The notes under the pieces are model-generated. The model was not told where the DNA came from. It saw only the letters and a list, made by a program, of their open reading frames with translations, and did no database searches. The translations under genes were made by a program, and so were the position numbers. 64,000 nucleotides of DNA from Fontimonas thermophila. Lineage in GTDB: Bacteria > Pseudomonadota > Gammaproteobacteria > Nevskiales > Nevskiaceae. Below are positions 38,220 to 48,333 of this stretch, one piece after another. The stretch lies in the NCBI RefSeq assembly GCF_900113085.1, contig NZ_FOOC01000007.1:1-64000 (forward strand), written 5' to 3'. Each line of letters starts with the position of its first letter. The stretch's first letter is position 1.

Positions 38220-39119
38220 ATGGACGAAACCGGTGGCATTAAGCCGGCGCTCGTGGCTGGCTGCGGCGACATCGGCCTGCGCGTGGTGCGGGCGCTGCGC
38301 AGGTCGGGCGGCGAGGTTACGGCAATCGTGCGCGACCCGCAAAAAGCCGGTGTGTTGCAGGCACTGGGTGCCGGCGTGCGCATCGAGGATCTGGATGACC
38401 CGCAGGATGCCGGCGACTGGCCGTGGCTGTTCTGGTTCGCGCCGCCGCCGACGAATGGTGGTCGCGACACCCGCCTGCGTGGCTGGCTGGCAGCACAGCG
38501 CGGCCGCATCGGCCGCATCGTGTACATCTCCACTTCCGGCGTCTATGGCGACTGCGGCGGACGCTGGATCGACGAGGACGAACCCCTCAAGCCGCGGACC
38601 GCGCGCGCGCAGCGGCGCGTCGATGCGGAGCGCGCGCTGCGCGACTGGAGTGCCGCGAGCGGCGGCGAAATCGTCATTCTGCGCGTGCCGGGGATTTATG
38701 GACCGGGACGCTTGCTGGTCGAACGCCTGCGTCAGGGGCTGCCGGTCCTGCGCGACGAGGAGTCTTCGTACAGCAACCGGGTGCATGCCGACGATCTCGC
38801 CGCCGCTGCGATCCTGGCGGCGCAGCGCGGGCGCAGCGGTGCGGTCTATCACATCGCCGACGGCCAGCCGACGACGATGGCGGATTATTTCCGCCGCTGT
38901 GCGCGCCGGCTTGGTCTGCCGGAACCGCAGGCGGTGGGGCGTGCAGAAGCACAGCGGTGCTTCACGCCGGCGATGTGGTCGTTCATGGAGGAGTCCAAGC
39001 GGCTGTCCATCGAGCGCGCGCGCCGTGAGCTCGGCTTTGTCCCGCGCTACCCAGACTTGGACGCAGGCCTGTCCGCCTGTTTTGAGCCAGCAGATCCGAC
39101 TGATACGGAGGCAGCATGA
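38220..39119 (+). CDS. NAD-dependent epimerase/dehydratase-like protein (YeeZ-like)
   Basis: The 299-residue atypical SDR has a degenerate nucleotide-binding start ([19 protein letters not shown]), the segment [13 protein letters not shown] and IYGPGRL. The usual catalytic YxxxK is replaced by RTARAQRR, typical of the YeeZ-like subgroup with no known substrate. ATGs at 38208 and 38220 are both possible; the first would overlap the divergent reductase start. Its stop overlaps mscL (ATGA). Confidence 0.82.
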   Translation: MDETGGIKPALVAGCGDIGLRVVRALRRSGGEVTAIVRDPQKAGVLQALGAGVRIEDLDDPQDAGDWPWLFWFAPPPTNGGRDTRLRGWLAAQRGRIGRIVYISTSGVYGDCGGRWIDEDEPLKPRTARAQRRVDAERALRDWSAASGGEIVILRVPGIYGPGRLLVERLRQGLPVLRDEESSYSNRVHADDLAAAAILAAQRGRSGAVYHIADGQPTTMADYFRRCARRLGLPEPQAVGRAEAQRCFTPAMWSFMEESKRLSIERARRELGFVPRYPDLDAGLSACFEPADPTDTEAA

Positions 39120-39511
39120 TGCGCATGATCGAAGAATTCAAACAATTCGCGATGCGTGGCAACGTCGTCGATCTGGCCATCGGTGTGGTCATCGGCACCG
39201 CGTTCGGTAAGATCGTGTCATCCCTGGTTGCCGACATCCTCATGCCCGTCGTCGGGCTGTTCACCGGAGGAATCGATTTTTCCGACCAGGTATTGATCTT
39301 GCGCGCGGCCAGCGGCGGACAGCCGGCCGTGGTGCTCGGCTACGGCCGGTTCGTGCAGGCCGTGCTCGATTTCGTCATCGTCGTGTTCGCACTGTTTCTC
39401 GTCGTCAAGCTGGTCAACCGCCTCAGGCGCGAAGAGCAGGCCAAGCCCGCGGCGCCGAGCGCGCAGGAGCGGCTGTTGGCCGAGATTCGTGACCTGCTCA
39501 AGAAGGGATGA
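39116..39511 (+). CDS. mscL: Large-conductance mechanosensitive channel
   Basis: MscL is the inner-membrane emergency valve opened by membrane tension at low osmolarity. The 131-residue protein has the N-terminal amphipathic helix [30 protein letters not shown], where the first membrane helix forms the pore, a periplasmic loop, a second membrane helix (about 82-104) and the cytoplasmic helix [20 protein letters not shown] precedes three near-consecutive in-frame ATGs (39116, 39119, 39125). The 3' end overlaps the convergent patatin gene by 14 bases. Confidence 0.97.
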   Translation: MMRMIEEFKQFAMRGNVVDLAIGVVIGTAFGKIVSSLVADILMPVVGLFTGGIDFSDQVLILRAASGGQPAVVLGYGRFVQAVLDFVIVVFALFLVVKLVNRLRREEQAKPAAPSAQERLLAEIRDLLKKG

Positions 39512-41024
39512 GGCCAGCGGGTCTGCGCTGAATGTGGCTGCGTGCCGCATCTGCCCGGCGCTGTGCGCGCATCAGCTGCTGTTCCTCGGCCTTGAGCAGA
39601 CGCAGGCAATCCTCGAAGGTGCGCGAGATGCGGGTCTGGTTGCGGATGCGCTCGATCTTCGGCCAGGTGGCACGCTCGCCGGAGCGGACATAACGCTGGA
39701 TATCCTGCGGCTGCGGATTGCTGAAGATGCGCAGCAGGCGCTTGGGTGTATGGCGCGGATAGATGTTGATATCGCCCGAGTAGCGCTGGCGCACGATGTT
39801 GTCGATCCGGCCGAGGACGCGGCCACCGCCGTATGGATCGAGATGCTTGCGCGCCAGGCGCAGTGCGCCGCTGCCGCCCTGTTTGACCAGCTCGGCGGCG
39901 AGCGGTGCCAGACCGCGGCGCTGGCCCTGCTCGCGGTCGATCTGGGCCATGAACGGCACGACGTGGGGATTGGTCTGGCTGACGATGTAATGGTTGACGT
40001 TGTGCAGACGCGCGAGCCGCAGCATCGGCAGATCCGCGGACAGCGTGCCGTCGATCCAGCGTTTGCCGGGCATGTATGGCACGATCTCGCCGGCGTAATT
40101 GCGTGCTTGCAGCATCACTGGCGGGAATACACCGGGGACCGCGCAGGAGGCGAGCACGGCGCGGCGCAGCAGCACGTGCGGTGCCGTCAGGTAATTGAGC
40201 AGGCGGCCCTGTTGATGCGGTTCGGCTGGTGATACGGTGATGCAGACGATGCGCTTGGTGCGGTCGAAGGCTTCGACGAAGCTGTAGCCGCCGATGTTGT
40301 CGTCCAGGCAGCGTTCGAGCTGCGCGCCGTCCATCATCGCGCCGTCGCGCAGCGCCTCGCGCAACCCCAGCGCGCGGAAGGCATCGAGGTTGAGCCCATC
40401 CGGCGCGAACAAGGTGTCGATCTCGTGGTCCAGCCGTACGCCCACGCAGGCGGCGATGATCGAACCCGCCGAAGATCCGGACAGTACGCGGGGTAGCAGG
40501 TTTTCCGCGTGCAGGGCCTTGATCACGCCCAGATGGAACAGCCCCAGGGTCCCGCCGCCGGAGAGCATCAGTGCCGAACGGCCGAAGGCCGTCGCCGTGC
40601 GCTTGAAGAACTGGATCTTGTCCTCGAGCCCGAAATCGGGGAAGTTGCCGGCGCATAGAAAGTCGAGGCAGCGGGCGACCTCGGCGATGTAATCTTCGAT
40701 CAGCTTTTTGGTTCCGACCCGCGCGACGGCGTAAAGGGCCGGGTTCGACATGTTGCCGAGGTTGCCGTGCAGCCCCTCGTAGAGCTCGAAGGCGAGCTGG
40801 CGCGCGTCCCCGGCACAGCGCAGGCGGCGCAGGCTGAGCAGACGTTCCTTGATCAGCAGGTAGTCGTAATCGTCGCTGGTATCGTCGGCCTTCCAGGCAT
40901 CGGCGCCCTCGAGGCGGTCGAGTTCGAGCGCGATCTCGCGCCAGGACCGATAATCGGTGGCATGGTCGAGATCCTTCAGGCGCTGTGCGCGCAACCGGCT
41001 GAAGAAGCGGGGCGGATTTTTCAT
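39498..41024 (-). CDS. Patatin-like phospholipase with N-terminal DUF3336
   Basis: The 508-residue protein has an N-terminal DUF3336 region (about 5-140) and a patatin domain with oxyanion loop [12 protein letters not shown] (about 153-164), nucleophile motif GSSAGS (about 182-187) and catalytic DGT in [12 protein letters not shown]. This layout is shared by yeast TGL3/4/5-type triacylglycerol lipases and many bacterial homologues, suggesting cleavage of neutral lipid or phospholipid esters. It is monocistronic and convergent with mscL, overlapping its last codons. Confidence 0.9.
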   Translation of the reverse strand: MKNPPRFFSRLRAQRLKDLDHATDYRSWREIALELDRLEGADAWKADDTSDDYDYLLIKERLLSLRRLRCAGDARQLAFELYEGLHGNLGNMSNPALYAVARVGTKKLIEDYIAEVARCLDFLCAGNFPDFGLEDKIQFFKRTATAFGRSALMLSGGGTLGLFHLGVIKALHAENLLPRVLSGSSAGSIIAACVGVRLDHEIDTLFAPDGLNLDAFRALGLREALRDGAMMDGAQLERCLDDNIGGYSFVEAFDRTKRIVCITVSPAEPHQQGRLLNYLTAPHVLLRRAVLASCAVPGVFPPVMLQARNYAGEIVPYMPGKRWIDGTLSADLPMLRLARLHNVNHYIVSQTNPHVVPFMAQIDREQGQRRGLAPLAAELVKQGGSGALRLARKHLDPYGGGRVLGRIDNIVRQRYSGDINIYPRHTPKRLLRIFSNPQPQDIQRYVRSGERATWPKIERIRNQTRISRTFEDCLRLLKAEEQQLMRAQRRADAARSHIQRRPAGLIPS

Positions 41025-41132
41025 GCGACAGGGAGTGTGAACACCATGCAGAAATTACGCATCATAGCCGGGCCCGGCGCTGGCGACAGAGGTCAGCGGC
41101 AACAGTGCGCCGACCGGTGGAAGGGGTGATGC

Positions 41133-41624
41133 ATGGATCCGCTCGCCGTGACTCTGCTGTGGCTCGCCGTCGTCGGCCTGGTCATCGTCGGCCTGGCCGG
41201 GACGGTCGTGCCGGCATTGCCGGGATTGCCCGTGGTATTTGCCGGCCTGTGGCTCGGCGCCTGGATCGATGACTATGCGCGGGTCGGCGTGCCGACGCTC
41301 GTTTTGCTCGCCGTGCTTGTCGTCCTTGGCATGGCAGTCGATTTTCTTGCCTCGGTGCTGGGCGCCCAACGGGTTGGTGCCAGCCGCCAGGCGATCGCCG
41401 GTGCGGTGCTCGGCAGCATCGCCGGGATGTTCTTCGGGCTGCCGGGCATCGTGCTCGGGCCATTCGTCGGTGCAGTGGCTGGCGAGTTGTGGGCGCGCAG
41501 CGGCGCCACACGCGCTGCCCATGTCGGACTTGCCACCTGGCTCGGACTGCTGCTCGGCGCGGTGGCCAAGCTGGCCCTCGCGCTGGTGATGCTGGGCATC
41601 TTCACCTTCGCGTATCTTTTCTAA
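41133..41624 (+). CDS. DUF456 membrane protein
   Basis: The 163-residue protein consists mostly of hydrophobic helices rich in glycine and alanine, with the DUF456 pattern GTVVPALPGLPVVFAGLWLGAW near the N-terminus and FFGLPGIVLGPFVGAVAGE in the middle. Its function is unknown. A purine-rich site (GAAGGGG at about 41120) supports the ATG at 41133. About 160 bases without a recognisable gene follow before apbE. Confidence 0.88.
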   Translation: MDPLAVTLLWLAVVGLVIVGLAGTVVPALPGLPVVFAGLWLGAWIDDYARVGVPTLVLLAVLVVLGMAVDFLASVLGAQRVGASRQAIAGAVLGSIAGMFFGLPGIVLGPFVGAVAGELWARSGATRAAHVGLATWLGLLLGAVAKLALALVMLGIFTFAYLF

Positions 41625-41782
41625 GAATTTTCCGGGAGATGGATTCGGGTCCGCTGGGGACTGCCTGGCGGCTGGATCGTTCAGGTGTCGGGGCGGCTTT
41701 CAGGCGGGCTTTGCATGTCGGGATGGGCGACGGTACGTATCGGGGCCATGCGTATCTCTCCCCGGACGGGTGCGCCATCGCG

Positions 41783-42679
41783 CTACGGTGCCAGCGGGCC
41801 ACTCAGGCGGCCGTCTGCGTGCACGCACAGATGCGGCAGGCCCAGGGCCTTGAGCCAGCGCGCGCCGGCGTCCGCGCCGAGCAGCATGGCGGTCGTCGTC
41901 GCAGTACCGGCGACCAGTGTCTGCGGCGCGATCACCGAAACGGCAGTGAAGGTGTGCTCTACCGGCCAGCCGCTGCGCGGATCGAGGATGTGCCCATAGC
42001 GCCGACCGTTGACGACGATGCAGCGTTCGTAATCGCCACTGGTGGCAACCGCACCACCGATCAGTTCGACACGCACAAGCGCCGTATGCGGGCGGTACGG
42101 GTCGCGTAGCCCGATTCGCCACGGAGTGCCATCCTGCTGCGGGCCGAGCACGCGGATGTCACCGCCGAGTTCGATGTAGCCATGGTCGATGCCGAGCGCG
42201 CGCGCACGCGCCGCCGCGCTGTCCGCGGCGTATTCCTTGACCCAGCCGCCGAAATCGAGCTCCATGCCGGCCTGCGGCAGACGCAAATGTGGGCGCTGCC
42301 AGCACACGCGGTGCCAGCCGACCAGCGGCAGCAGGCGTGCGATCTCGGCCTGGGTCGGCAGCCGCTGCGTGCGGAAATCCCAGGCGCGGCGCAGCACGCC
42401 CGAAGTAGGGTCGAACAGACCTCCGCTCTCGCGCCAGGCCACCTCGGCGTAATCGAGCAGTGCCGCGGTTTCGTCGTCCACGTCGATGCCCGTTTTGCCG
42501 GCTGTGGCGTTGATGCGCTGCGTGAGGCTGTCGGCGCGATAACGTGAGTACTTCGCTTCCAGGCGCAGCACTTCGGCATGCACGGCTTGTGCAGCGGCGC
42601 GTAGCTGGGCGTCGTCGTCGCCGTCGAGGGCCAGCGAGCAGGGGCTGCCCATCGCGCGGAAAGCGTGGTGCAGCCGCAT
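41783..42679 (-). CDS. apbE: FAD:protein FMN transferase
   Basis: ApbE attaches FMN covalently to threonine of target flavoproteins such as NqrB/C or RnfG. The 298-residue protein has the family segments AMGSPC, SRYRADSLTQRIN, DFGGWVKEYAAD, ELGGDIRVLG, the DPRSGWPV metal-site region and the terminal TATTTAMLLGADAG. No lipobox is visible, so this copy may be cytoplasmic. It lies 12 bases downstream of the lytic transglycosylase on the same strand. No target flavoprotein is encoded in the window. Confidence 0.92.
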   Translation of the reverse strand: MRLHHAFRAMGSPCSLALDGDDDAQLRAAAQAVHAEVLRLEAKYSRYRADSLTQRINATAGKTGIDVDDETAALLDYAEVAWRESGGLFDPTSGVLRRAWDFRTQRLPTQAEIARLLPLVGWHRVCWQRPHLRLPQAGMELDFGGWVKEYAADSAAARARALGIDHGYIELGGDIRVLGPQQDGTPWRIGLRDPYRPHTALVRVELIGGAVATSGDYERCIVVNGRRYGHILDPRSGWPVEHTFTAVSVIAPQTLVAGTATTTAMLLGADAGARWLKALGLPHLCVHADGRLSGPLAP

Positions 42680-42691
42680 GGTCTGGGCTTT

Positions 42692-44593
42692 TCAGTCGCG
42701 CACCGGGATGCGCAGGGTCTGGCCGACCTTGATCAGGCTGGACTCACCCAGGCCATTGGCGCGGCGCAACTCGGCGATGCTGACGTCGTAGTGACGGGCG
42801 ATCGAGGCCAGCGTCTGGCCGGCACTGACGCGGTGGTTGCGCCAGCCGGAGGAAGGCGCAGGAGAGCCGGCACGGTCGGGGATTTTCAGTACCTGGCCGA
42901 TGCGGATCATCGACGAGTCGAGCTGGTTGATTCGCTTTAAGTCGGCTTCGCTGACGCGATAACGGCGCGCGATCGCACCGAGCGTATCGCCGCGGCCGAC
43001 AGTATGCGTGGTGCCGTCGGCTGCGCGTGCGGCGGTGAGCTGTTCGCGCGTCAGCATCGGTTTGGACTCGCCGACGGCGACGCTGATCGGCCCTGGCCGG
43101 GGCTCTTCGCGGGGCGGGATCTTCAGCACCTGGCCGACGCGGATCGTTGACGAGCGCAGGCCATTGGCGGCACGGATCCGGTCGATGCCGATACGGTAGC
43201 GTCTGGCGATGCCGCCGAGGGTTTCGCCCTTGCCGACCTTGTGCAGCAGGTAGTAGACGCGCTGGCTGTCGAAACGCTCGTGGGTGCCAAGGCGCGCATA
43301 GCCGACTTCGAAGCTGCGCGCCGAGCCGGCGGGAACGCGGATCAGGTGGCCGGGTGGCACGTAGAGCTTGCCGTCGATCACTTCCGGCCGGTAGGCCGGG
43401 TTCAGGCGGCGGAATTCTTCATCGCTCGCACCGCACAGCCGGCGCAGGGTTTCGTAGGGCACGTAGTGCTTGGTTTCGACCACCTCGAATTCGATGGCGC
43501 GTGTCCTTTCGGTGGCATCGCGTCGGGCGCGCCAGGCGCGTTCGACGTCGAGTGCGGCGAGGAATTCGGCGTAGTAATTCTTGCCGGCGAAGCCGAAGCG
43601 CGGCGAGTCGTAGCGTTCGATCAGATCGACGAGGGTCTTGCCGCCCGTGGCCGCGAGTCCGCGCGCGATGCCATTGCGACCGTGGTTGTAGGCGGTGATC
43701 GCCAGCGGCCAGTCGCCGAGCAGGGCGTAGTCGTCGCGCAGATGGCGGGCGGCCGCGTCGGTGGAGGTCCACGGGTCGCGGCGGTCGTCGACGATCTCGT
43801 TGAGCCGCATGTATATGCGCGCCGACGATGGAATGAACTGCCAGACGCCGGCCGCGCCGGAGCGGGAGTAGGCGTTAAGGTTGAAGCTCGATTCGACGAT
43901 CGGCAGACGCGTCAGCGCGGTGGGCAGGCCGTAATCCGCGAAGACTTTCTCCATGTGCGGCAGGTAGGCATCCGAGACGCGCAGCGCGTTCTCGGTGCGC
44001 TCCTTGAGGCCGCGCTGGATGCGGATCGTGCCTTGCAGGGTCTTGAACGGATCGCGGTCGCGCACGTCGGCAAACAGCTCGTAGATACGGCGCTCCTCGG
44101 CCGTCATCGTCTGCGGTGCATGGTGCTTGGCGTGGATGGAGCGGATCAGGGCCTCGGCCGCCTCACGCGCTTGCTGTTCGACCTGCCGGCGGTGGTTTTC
44201 GAGCGCCGCCTCGGACATCTGCATCGACGCGCCGCGGAAATCGAGGACGCGCAGCACCTTGTGCGGGTAAGCCTTGGAGTGCACGACGCTCTGCAGCTCG
44301 GAATACTCGCCGAACACGCGCGTCCAAAACGCGATGTTCGGGTGCAGGATCTCGTAACGCGGGAACAGCTGGTCCAGTTTTGCGTCCGCCGGCGGCATCG
44401 GTGGCACGGACGCTGGCAATGCCTCGATTTGCGGGGCGGGAATGGTCAACAGTTCGGGAGCGGTATCCGGAGCCGCGTCATCTGGCGCGGCGCCGGCGAG
44501 GCCGCCGACGGCCATGCCGGTGACGAGCATCAGAGCTTGGATCGGCGTTCGGATCGAAATGGACGGTGGTCGGTGGGAGACACGACGGGGCAT
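42692..44593 (-). CDS. mltD: MltD-like lytic transglycosylase with three LysM domains
   Basis: The enzyme cleaves the peptidoglycan glycan strand to form 1,6-anhydro ends. The 633-residue protein has an N-terminal hydrophobic export signal (about 15-37; no clear lipobox, unlike E. coli MltD), an SLT domain with catalytic Glu234 (LPIVESSFN), SGAAGVWQF and AYNHGRNG, and three C-terminal LysM repeats beginning HKVGKGETL, HTVGRGDTL and HRVSAGQTL. The ATG at 44593 is chosen because codons upstream do not resemble a signal peptide. It is divergent from pip. Confidence 0.92.
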   Translation of the reverse strand: MPRRVSHRPPSISIRTPIQALMLVTGMAVGGLAGAAPDDAAPDTAPELLTIPAPQIEALPASVPPMPPADAKLDQLFPRYEILHPNIAFWTRVFGEYSELQSVVHSKAYPHKVLRVLDFRGASMQMSEAALENHRRQVEQQAREAAEALIRSIHAKHHAPQTMTAEERRIYELFADVRDRDPFKTLQGTIRIQRGLKERTENALRVSDAYLPHMEKVFADYGLPTALTRLPIVESSFNLNAYSRSGAAGVWQFIPSSARIYMRLNEIVDDRRDPWTSTDAAARHLRDDYALLGDWPLAITAYNHGRNGIARGLAATGGKTLVDLIERYDSPRFGFAGKNYYAEFLAALDVERAWRARRDATERTRAIEFEVVETKHYVPYETLRRLCGASDEEFRRLNPAYRPEVIDGKLYVPPGHLIRVPAGSARSFEVGYARLGTHERFDSQRVYYLLHKVGKGETLGGIARRYRIGIDRIRAANGLRSSTIRVGQVLKIPPREEPRPGPISVAVGESKPMLTREQLTAARAADGTTHTVGRGDTLGAIARRYRVSEADLKRINQLDSSMIRIGQVLKIPDRAGSPAPSSGWRNHRVSAGQTLASIARHYDVSIAELRRANGLGESSLIKVGQTLRIPVRD

Positions 44594-44764
44594 GACTGCG
44601 ATACATCCATGACGGCGCGGCCGTCGGCACGACGAGGATGCGCGGATGTTACGGGCTCGCACGCGGCAGCGGCAACGCTTGCCGGCGGTGGACACGATTC
44701 GTCGCCCCCGCGCGATGCCGCTAAGCTAGCGGCTCGTGCCTTGATAGACGAAACCGAGATCGAC

Positions 44765-45709
44765 ATGGTGCAGCCGTATCCCGCCATCGAGCCTTACCGC
44801 ACGCTGCGGCTGAAGGTGTCCGACCTGCATGAGCTCTATGTCGAGGAGTGCGGCAACCCTGCGGGCCAGCCGGTGGTCTTCATCCACGGTGGGCCGGGCG
44901 GTGGTGCCGAACCCTGGCACCGGCAGTTCTTCAACCCGCAGAAATATCGCATCGTGCTGTTCGATCAGCGCGGCTGCGGACGATCGACGCCCTATGCCGA
45001 GCTGCGCGAGAACACCACCTGGGATCTCGTCGCGGACATCGAGCGGATCCGCGAGGCCCTGGGCATCGATCGCTGGGTCGTGTTCGGCGGCTCCTGGGGC
45101 TCGACGCTGGGGCTGGCCTATGCCGAAACCCACCCCCAGCGCTGCAAGGCGCTGGTGCTGCGCGGCATCTTCTTGCTGCGCGAGGCGGAGATCCGCTGGT
45201 TTTACCAGGAGGGCGCGAGCTGGATCTTCCCCGATGCCTGGGAAGATTTTCTGCGCCCGATCCCGCAAGCCGAGCGTGGCGATCTGGTCAAGGCTTATTA
45301 CAGACGCCTGACCAGCCCCGATCCGGCCGAGCGCATCGCCGCCGCGCGGGCCTGGAGTGTCTGGGAGGGAACGACGAGCAAGCTGTTCCCGAGTGCGGAC
45401 ATGGCGGCGCGCTTTGGCGAAGACCGCTTTGCCGAGGCCTTCGCGCGCATCGAGTGCCATTATTTCATCCACAAAGGTTTCTTCGACCGCGACGACTACC
45501 TGCTGGCCCACGTGCATCGCATCCGGCAGATCCCGGCCGTGATCATCCAGGGGCGCTATGACGTGGTCTGCCCGATGAAATCGGCCTGGGATCTGCACCG
45601 CGCCTGGCCGGAGGCGGATTTCATCGTCGTGCCGGACGCCGGCCACGCCGCGAGCGAGCCCGGCATCCTCAGCCGTCTGATCGAGGCGACCGACCGCTTC
45701 GCGGATTAG
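44765..45709 (+). CDS. pip: Proline iminopeptidase
   Basis: The 314-residue alpha/beta hydrolase removes N-terminal proline from peptides. It has the oxyanion motif HGGPGGG, the DQRGCGRSTP segment, the nucleophile GGSWGSTLGL, and acidic and histidine residues in QGRYDVVCP and DAGHAASEP. The ATG at 44765 gives the family N-terminus YPAIEPYRTLRLKVSD. The stop codon overlaps that of the convergent Lrp-type gene. Confidence 0.95.
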   Translation: MVQPYPAIEPYRTLRLKVSDLHELYVEECGNPAGQPVVFIHGGPGGGAEPWHRQFFNPQKYRIVLFDQRGCGRSTPYAELRENTTWDLVADIERIREALGIDRWVVFGGSWGSTLGLAYAETHPQRCKALVLRGIFLLREAEIRWFYQEGASWIFPDAWEDFLRPIPQAERGDLVKAYYRRLTSPDPAERIAAARAWSVWEGTTSKLFPSADMAARFGEDRFAEAFARIECHYFIHKGFFDRDDYLLAHVHRIRQIPAVIIQGRYDVVCPMKSAWDLHRAWPEADFIVVPDAGHAASEPGILSRLIEATDRFAD

Positions 45710-46176
45710 TCCGGCAGCGGCAGACCTTCGTCGCGCTTGATCGCCTCGAGCACGAGGCTCGAGCGCACGTCCTTGACTCCAGGCAGGCCGATCAGCACGT
45801 TCATCGAAAACTCGGCAAAGGCCTTGAGGTCGGCCACCTGCACGTGCAGCAGGAAATCGAGGTCGCCGGTCATCACATAGCAGGCGCGCACCTCGGATCG
45901 GGCGCGGATCGCGTTTTCGAAGGCCAGCGTCACATCGCGCGACTGGCGCTCGATGGCGACGCGGACGAAGGCCTCGACCTCGCGCCCGAGCGCGCGTGCA
46001 TCGAGTACGGCGGCGTAGCCGGCGATGACACCGGCCTCCTCGAGCTTTTTCACGCGGCGCTGGCAGGCGGTCGCCGACAGCGCGACACGCTCGGCGAGCT
46101 CGACGATCGGCAGCCGGCCGTCGCGCTGCAGCTCGCGGAGGATGCGCAAGTCGGTGCGGTCCAGCTCAATGCGCAT
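45706..46176 (-). CDS. Lrp/AsnC-family transcriptional regulator
   Basis: The 156-residue protein has the N-terminal helix-turn-helix (LDRTDLRILRELQRDGRLPIVELAERVALSATACQRRVKKLEE) and the RAM effector-binding domain (about 65-145) with VMTGDLDFLLHVQV. It is divergent from the phenylalanine/tyrosine degradation operon with 136 bases between starts, so it is the likely local regulator, perhaps responding to an aromatic amino acid. The ATG at 46176 is chosen over an upstream one because it gives the standard N-terminus. Confidence 0.9.
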   Translation of the reverse strand: MRIELDRTDLRILRELQRDGRLPIVELAERVALSATACQRRVKKLEEAGVIAGYAAVLDARALGREVEAFVRVAIERQSRDVTLAFENAIRARSEVRACYVMTGDLDFLLHVQVADLKAFAEFSMNVLIGLPGVKDVRSSLVLEAIKRDEGLPLPD

Positions 46177-46312
46177 GAAATCATCATTAAAATGACAATA
46201 AGCGCAGAATATCACCAATAAAACGCGGTTTCATGCGTGAGTTTGCAGCAATTCTCCGCACCGATAGCGCTAAAGTAAGCGCAGGATGCAGGCAATCGGA
46301 GCGGAGGAGATC
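46177..46312. promoter_or_regulatory. Divergent control region lrp-type gene / phhA
   Basis: This spacer is markedly AT-richer at its left end (about 46180-46225) than its surroundings, as expected for Lrp binding. It holds a direct repeat TAAGCGCAG (46199-46207 and 46276-46284) and a palindrome GCGCT-AAAGTA-AGCGC (46267-46282). No convincing -35/-10 pair was found for phhA. GGAGGAG just before 46313 is its ribosome-binding site. Confidence 0.45.
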
Positions 46313-47170
46313 ATGTTCGGCGCCAACACCACCAGCCCGCTGCGCGGCGATTACTCGCGCGCCCGTGCCGATTTCACCGTCGAGCAGTCCTGGCATGTCT
46401 ATACGGAGGCGGATCACGCCCTGTGGCGGCGCTTGTATGCGCGACAGTCGCAGCTCGTTACGCGCTACGCCTGCCGTGAGTTCGCTGATGGTCTTGCGCA
46501 CACCGATTGTGCGGATGCGATTCCTGATCTGGCGCAGGTGAGTGCGCGACTCGAGCGTGCGAGTGGCTGGCGCCTGGTCGCCGTACCGGGCTTCATTCCG
46601 GACGACCAATTCTTCCGCCATCTTGCGGCGCGGCGTTTCCCGGTCACCGTCTGGCTGCGCAAGCCCGAGGAGTTCGACTACCTCGTCGAGCCCGACATCT
46701 TCCATGACTTCTTCGGTCATGTCCCGATGCTGTTTGACCGGCGCTTCGGCGATTTCATGCAGCGCTACGGCGAACAAGGGCTCAAGGCGATGGCATCCGG
46801 CGCGCTGGCGATGGCCGCGCGGCTGTACTGGTACACGGTGGAATTCGGATTGATCGAGGCCGAGGATGGCCTGCGCGCCTATGGCGCCGGCATTCTGTCG
46901 TCCGGCGGCGAGACCCCCTACGCGGTGGAAAGCCAAAAGCCCTTGCGCGTGCGTTTTGCGATGCCGCGGTGCATGCGCACGCGCTACATGATCGATGCCT
47001 TCCAGCAGACGTATTTCGTGATCCGCTCGTTCGACGAGTTGACGCAGGCGCTCACAGACGATCTGGCGCCGCTCATCGAGCAGTTGCGCGGCGAGCCCGA
47101 GCTCGCGCCCGACCGCCTGTATCCGGGCGACGAGCCGGTTGCGCCGCGCAGCCCCCGGTTGGCCGCCTGA
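46313..47170 (+). CDS. phhA: Phenylalanine 4-monooxygenase
   Basis: PhhA hydroxylates phenylalanine to tyrosine with tetrahydropterin and non-haem iron. The 285-residue protein has the two iron histidines in FHDFFGHVPML (about 136-146) and the glutamate in WYTVEFGLI (about 177-185), plus the pterin-region VPGFIPDDQFF. The strong GGAGGAG supports the ATG at 46313. It is first in a five-gene degradation operon. No pterin-4a-carbinolamine dehydratase (phhB) lies next to it, unlike in Pseudomonas. Confidence 0.97.
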   Translation: MFGANTTSPLRGDYSRARADFTVEQSWHVYTEADHALWRRLYARQSQLVTRYACREFADGLAHTDCADAIPDLAQVSARLERASGWRLVAVPGFIPDDQFFRHLAARRFPVTVWLRKPEEFDYLVEPDIFHDFFGHVPMLFDRRFGDFMQRYGEQGLKAMASGALAMAARLYWYTVEFGLIEAEDGLRAYGAGILSSGGETPYAVESQKPLRVRFAMPRCMRTRYMIDAFQQTYFVIRSFDELTQALTDDLAPLIEQLRGEPELAPDRLYPGDEPVAPRSPRLAA

Positions 47171-47253
47171 AACGCTTATACCCGCCGATCATGGGTTCGC
47201 ATAAAGTCCCTGGAGCGTCCGGGGCGAAAGCCACTCTTGCGATGAACCTTGCG

Positions 47254-48333
47254 ATGAACGACACAGCAACTATGACCGCCAATCCGCTGGGCACCGACGG
47301 TTTCGAATTCGTCGAATTCACGGCGCCGACGCCGGAAGGCATCGCGCAACTGGATGCCTTGTTCACGACGATGGGTTTCACCGCGGTGGCCCGGCATCGC
47401 AGCAAGGACGTCACGCTCTATCGCCAGGGCGACATCAACTTTCTCGTCAACGGTACGCCGTATACGCATTTCGAGCAGTTCGCAAAAGCGCATGGGCCGA
47501 GCGCCTGTGCGATGGGCTGGCGCGTCAAGGATGCGGTGCGCGCCTATCAGCATGCGGTCGCGCAGGGGGCGGTGCCGTTCGATGCCAAACCGGGTTTGAT
47601 GGAACTGCGTCTGCCGGCGGTTTATGGCATCGGCTCGAGCGTGCTCTATCTGATCGACCGCTACGGTCCGCAGCACTCGATCTACGACGTGGATTTCCGT
47701 TTCTTTGACGGTGTGGACCGCAATCCCGAGGGTGTGGGCCTGGTCGGGATCGACCACCTGACCCACAACGTTGCGCGCGGCAACATGGACACCTGGGCCG
47801 ATTTCTACCGGCGCATCGGCAATTTCCGCCAGATCCGCTACTTCGACATCGAAGGCAAGCTCACCGGTCTTTTGTCGCGGGCGATGACCTCACCCTGCGG
47901 CAAGATCCGTATCCCGATCAACGAATCTGCCGACGACAAGTCGCAGATCGAGGAATTCCTGCGCCAGTATCGCGGTGAGGGCATCCAGCACATCGCGCTG
48001 TCCACGCACGACATCTACGCCACGGTCGAAGCCTTGCGCGCACGGGGGGTGCAGTTCATGGACACCCCGGATGCCTATTACGACAAGATCGATCAGCGCC
48101 TGCCCGGTCACGGCGAGCCGCTCGCGCGGCTGCGCAAGCTCAGAATCCTGATCGATGGCGCGCCCGAGGAGGGCATTCTGCTGCAGATCTTCACCAGCCC
48201 CGTGATCGGTCCGATCTTTTTCGAGATCATCCAGCGCAAGGGCAACGAAGGTTTCGGCGAAGGCAACTTCAAGGCCTTGTTCGAGTCGATCGAGGACGAC
48301 CAGATCAGGCGCGGTGTCTTGAGCGATGCGTAA
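47254..48333 (+). CDS. hppD: 4-Hydroxyphenylpyruvate dioxygenase
   Basis: HppD converts 4-hydroxyphenylpyruvate to homogentisate. The 359-residue protein has the iron ligands His168 (GIDHLTHNV), His246 (IQHIALSTHD) and Glu324 (IFFEIIQRKG), and the C-terminal GNFKALFESIE segment. Three in-frame ATGs (47242, 47254, 47272) are possible; I chose 47254, and none has a clear ribosome-binding site. Its 3' end overlaps hmgA by eight bases. Confidence 0.97.
   Translation: MNDTATMTANPLGTDGFEFVEFTAPTPEGIAQLDALFTTMGFTAVARHRSKDVTLYRQGDINFLVNGTPYTHFEQFAKAHGPSACAMGWRVKDAVRAYQHAVAQGAVPFDAKPGLMELRLPAVYGIGSSVLYLIDRYGPQHSIYDVDFRFFDGVDRNPEGVGLVGIDHLTHNVARGNMDTWADFYRRIGNFRQIRYFDIEGKLTGLLSRAMTSPCGKIRIPINESADDKSQIEEFLRQYRGEGIQHIALSTHDIYATVEALRARGVQFMDTPDAYYDKIDQRLPGHGEPLARLRKLRILIDGAPEEGILLQIFTSPVIGPIFFEIIQRKGNEGFGEGNFKALFESIEDDQIRRGVLSDA

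Noticed and set aside
43241-44764. Possible ~500-residue N-terminal extension of proline iminopeptidase.
   Set aside because: The extension is antisense to the lytic transglycosylase and unlike any protein; the normal family start is at 44765.
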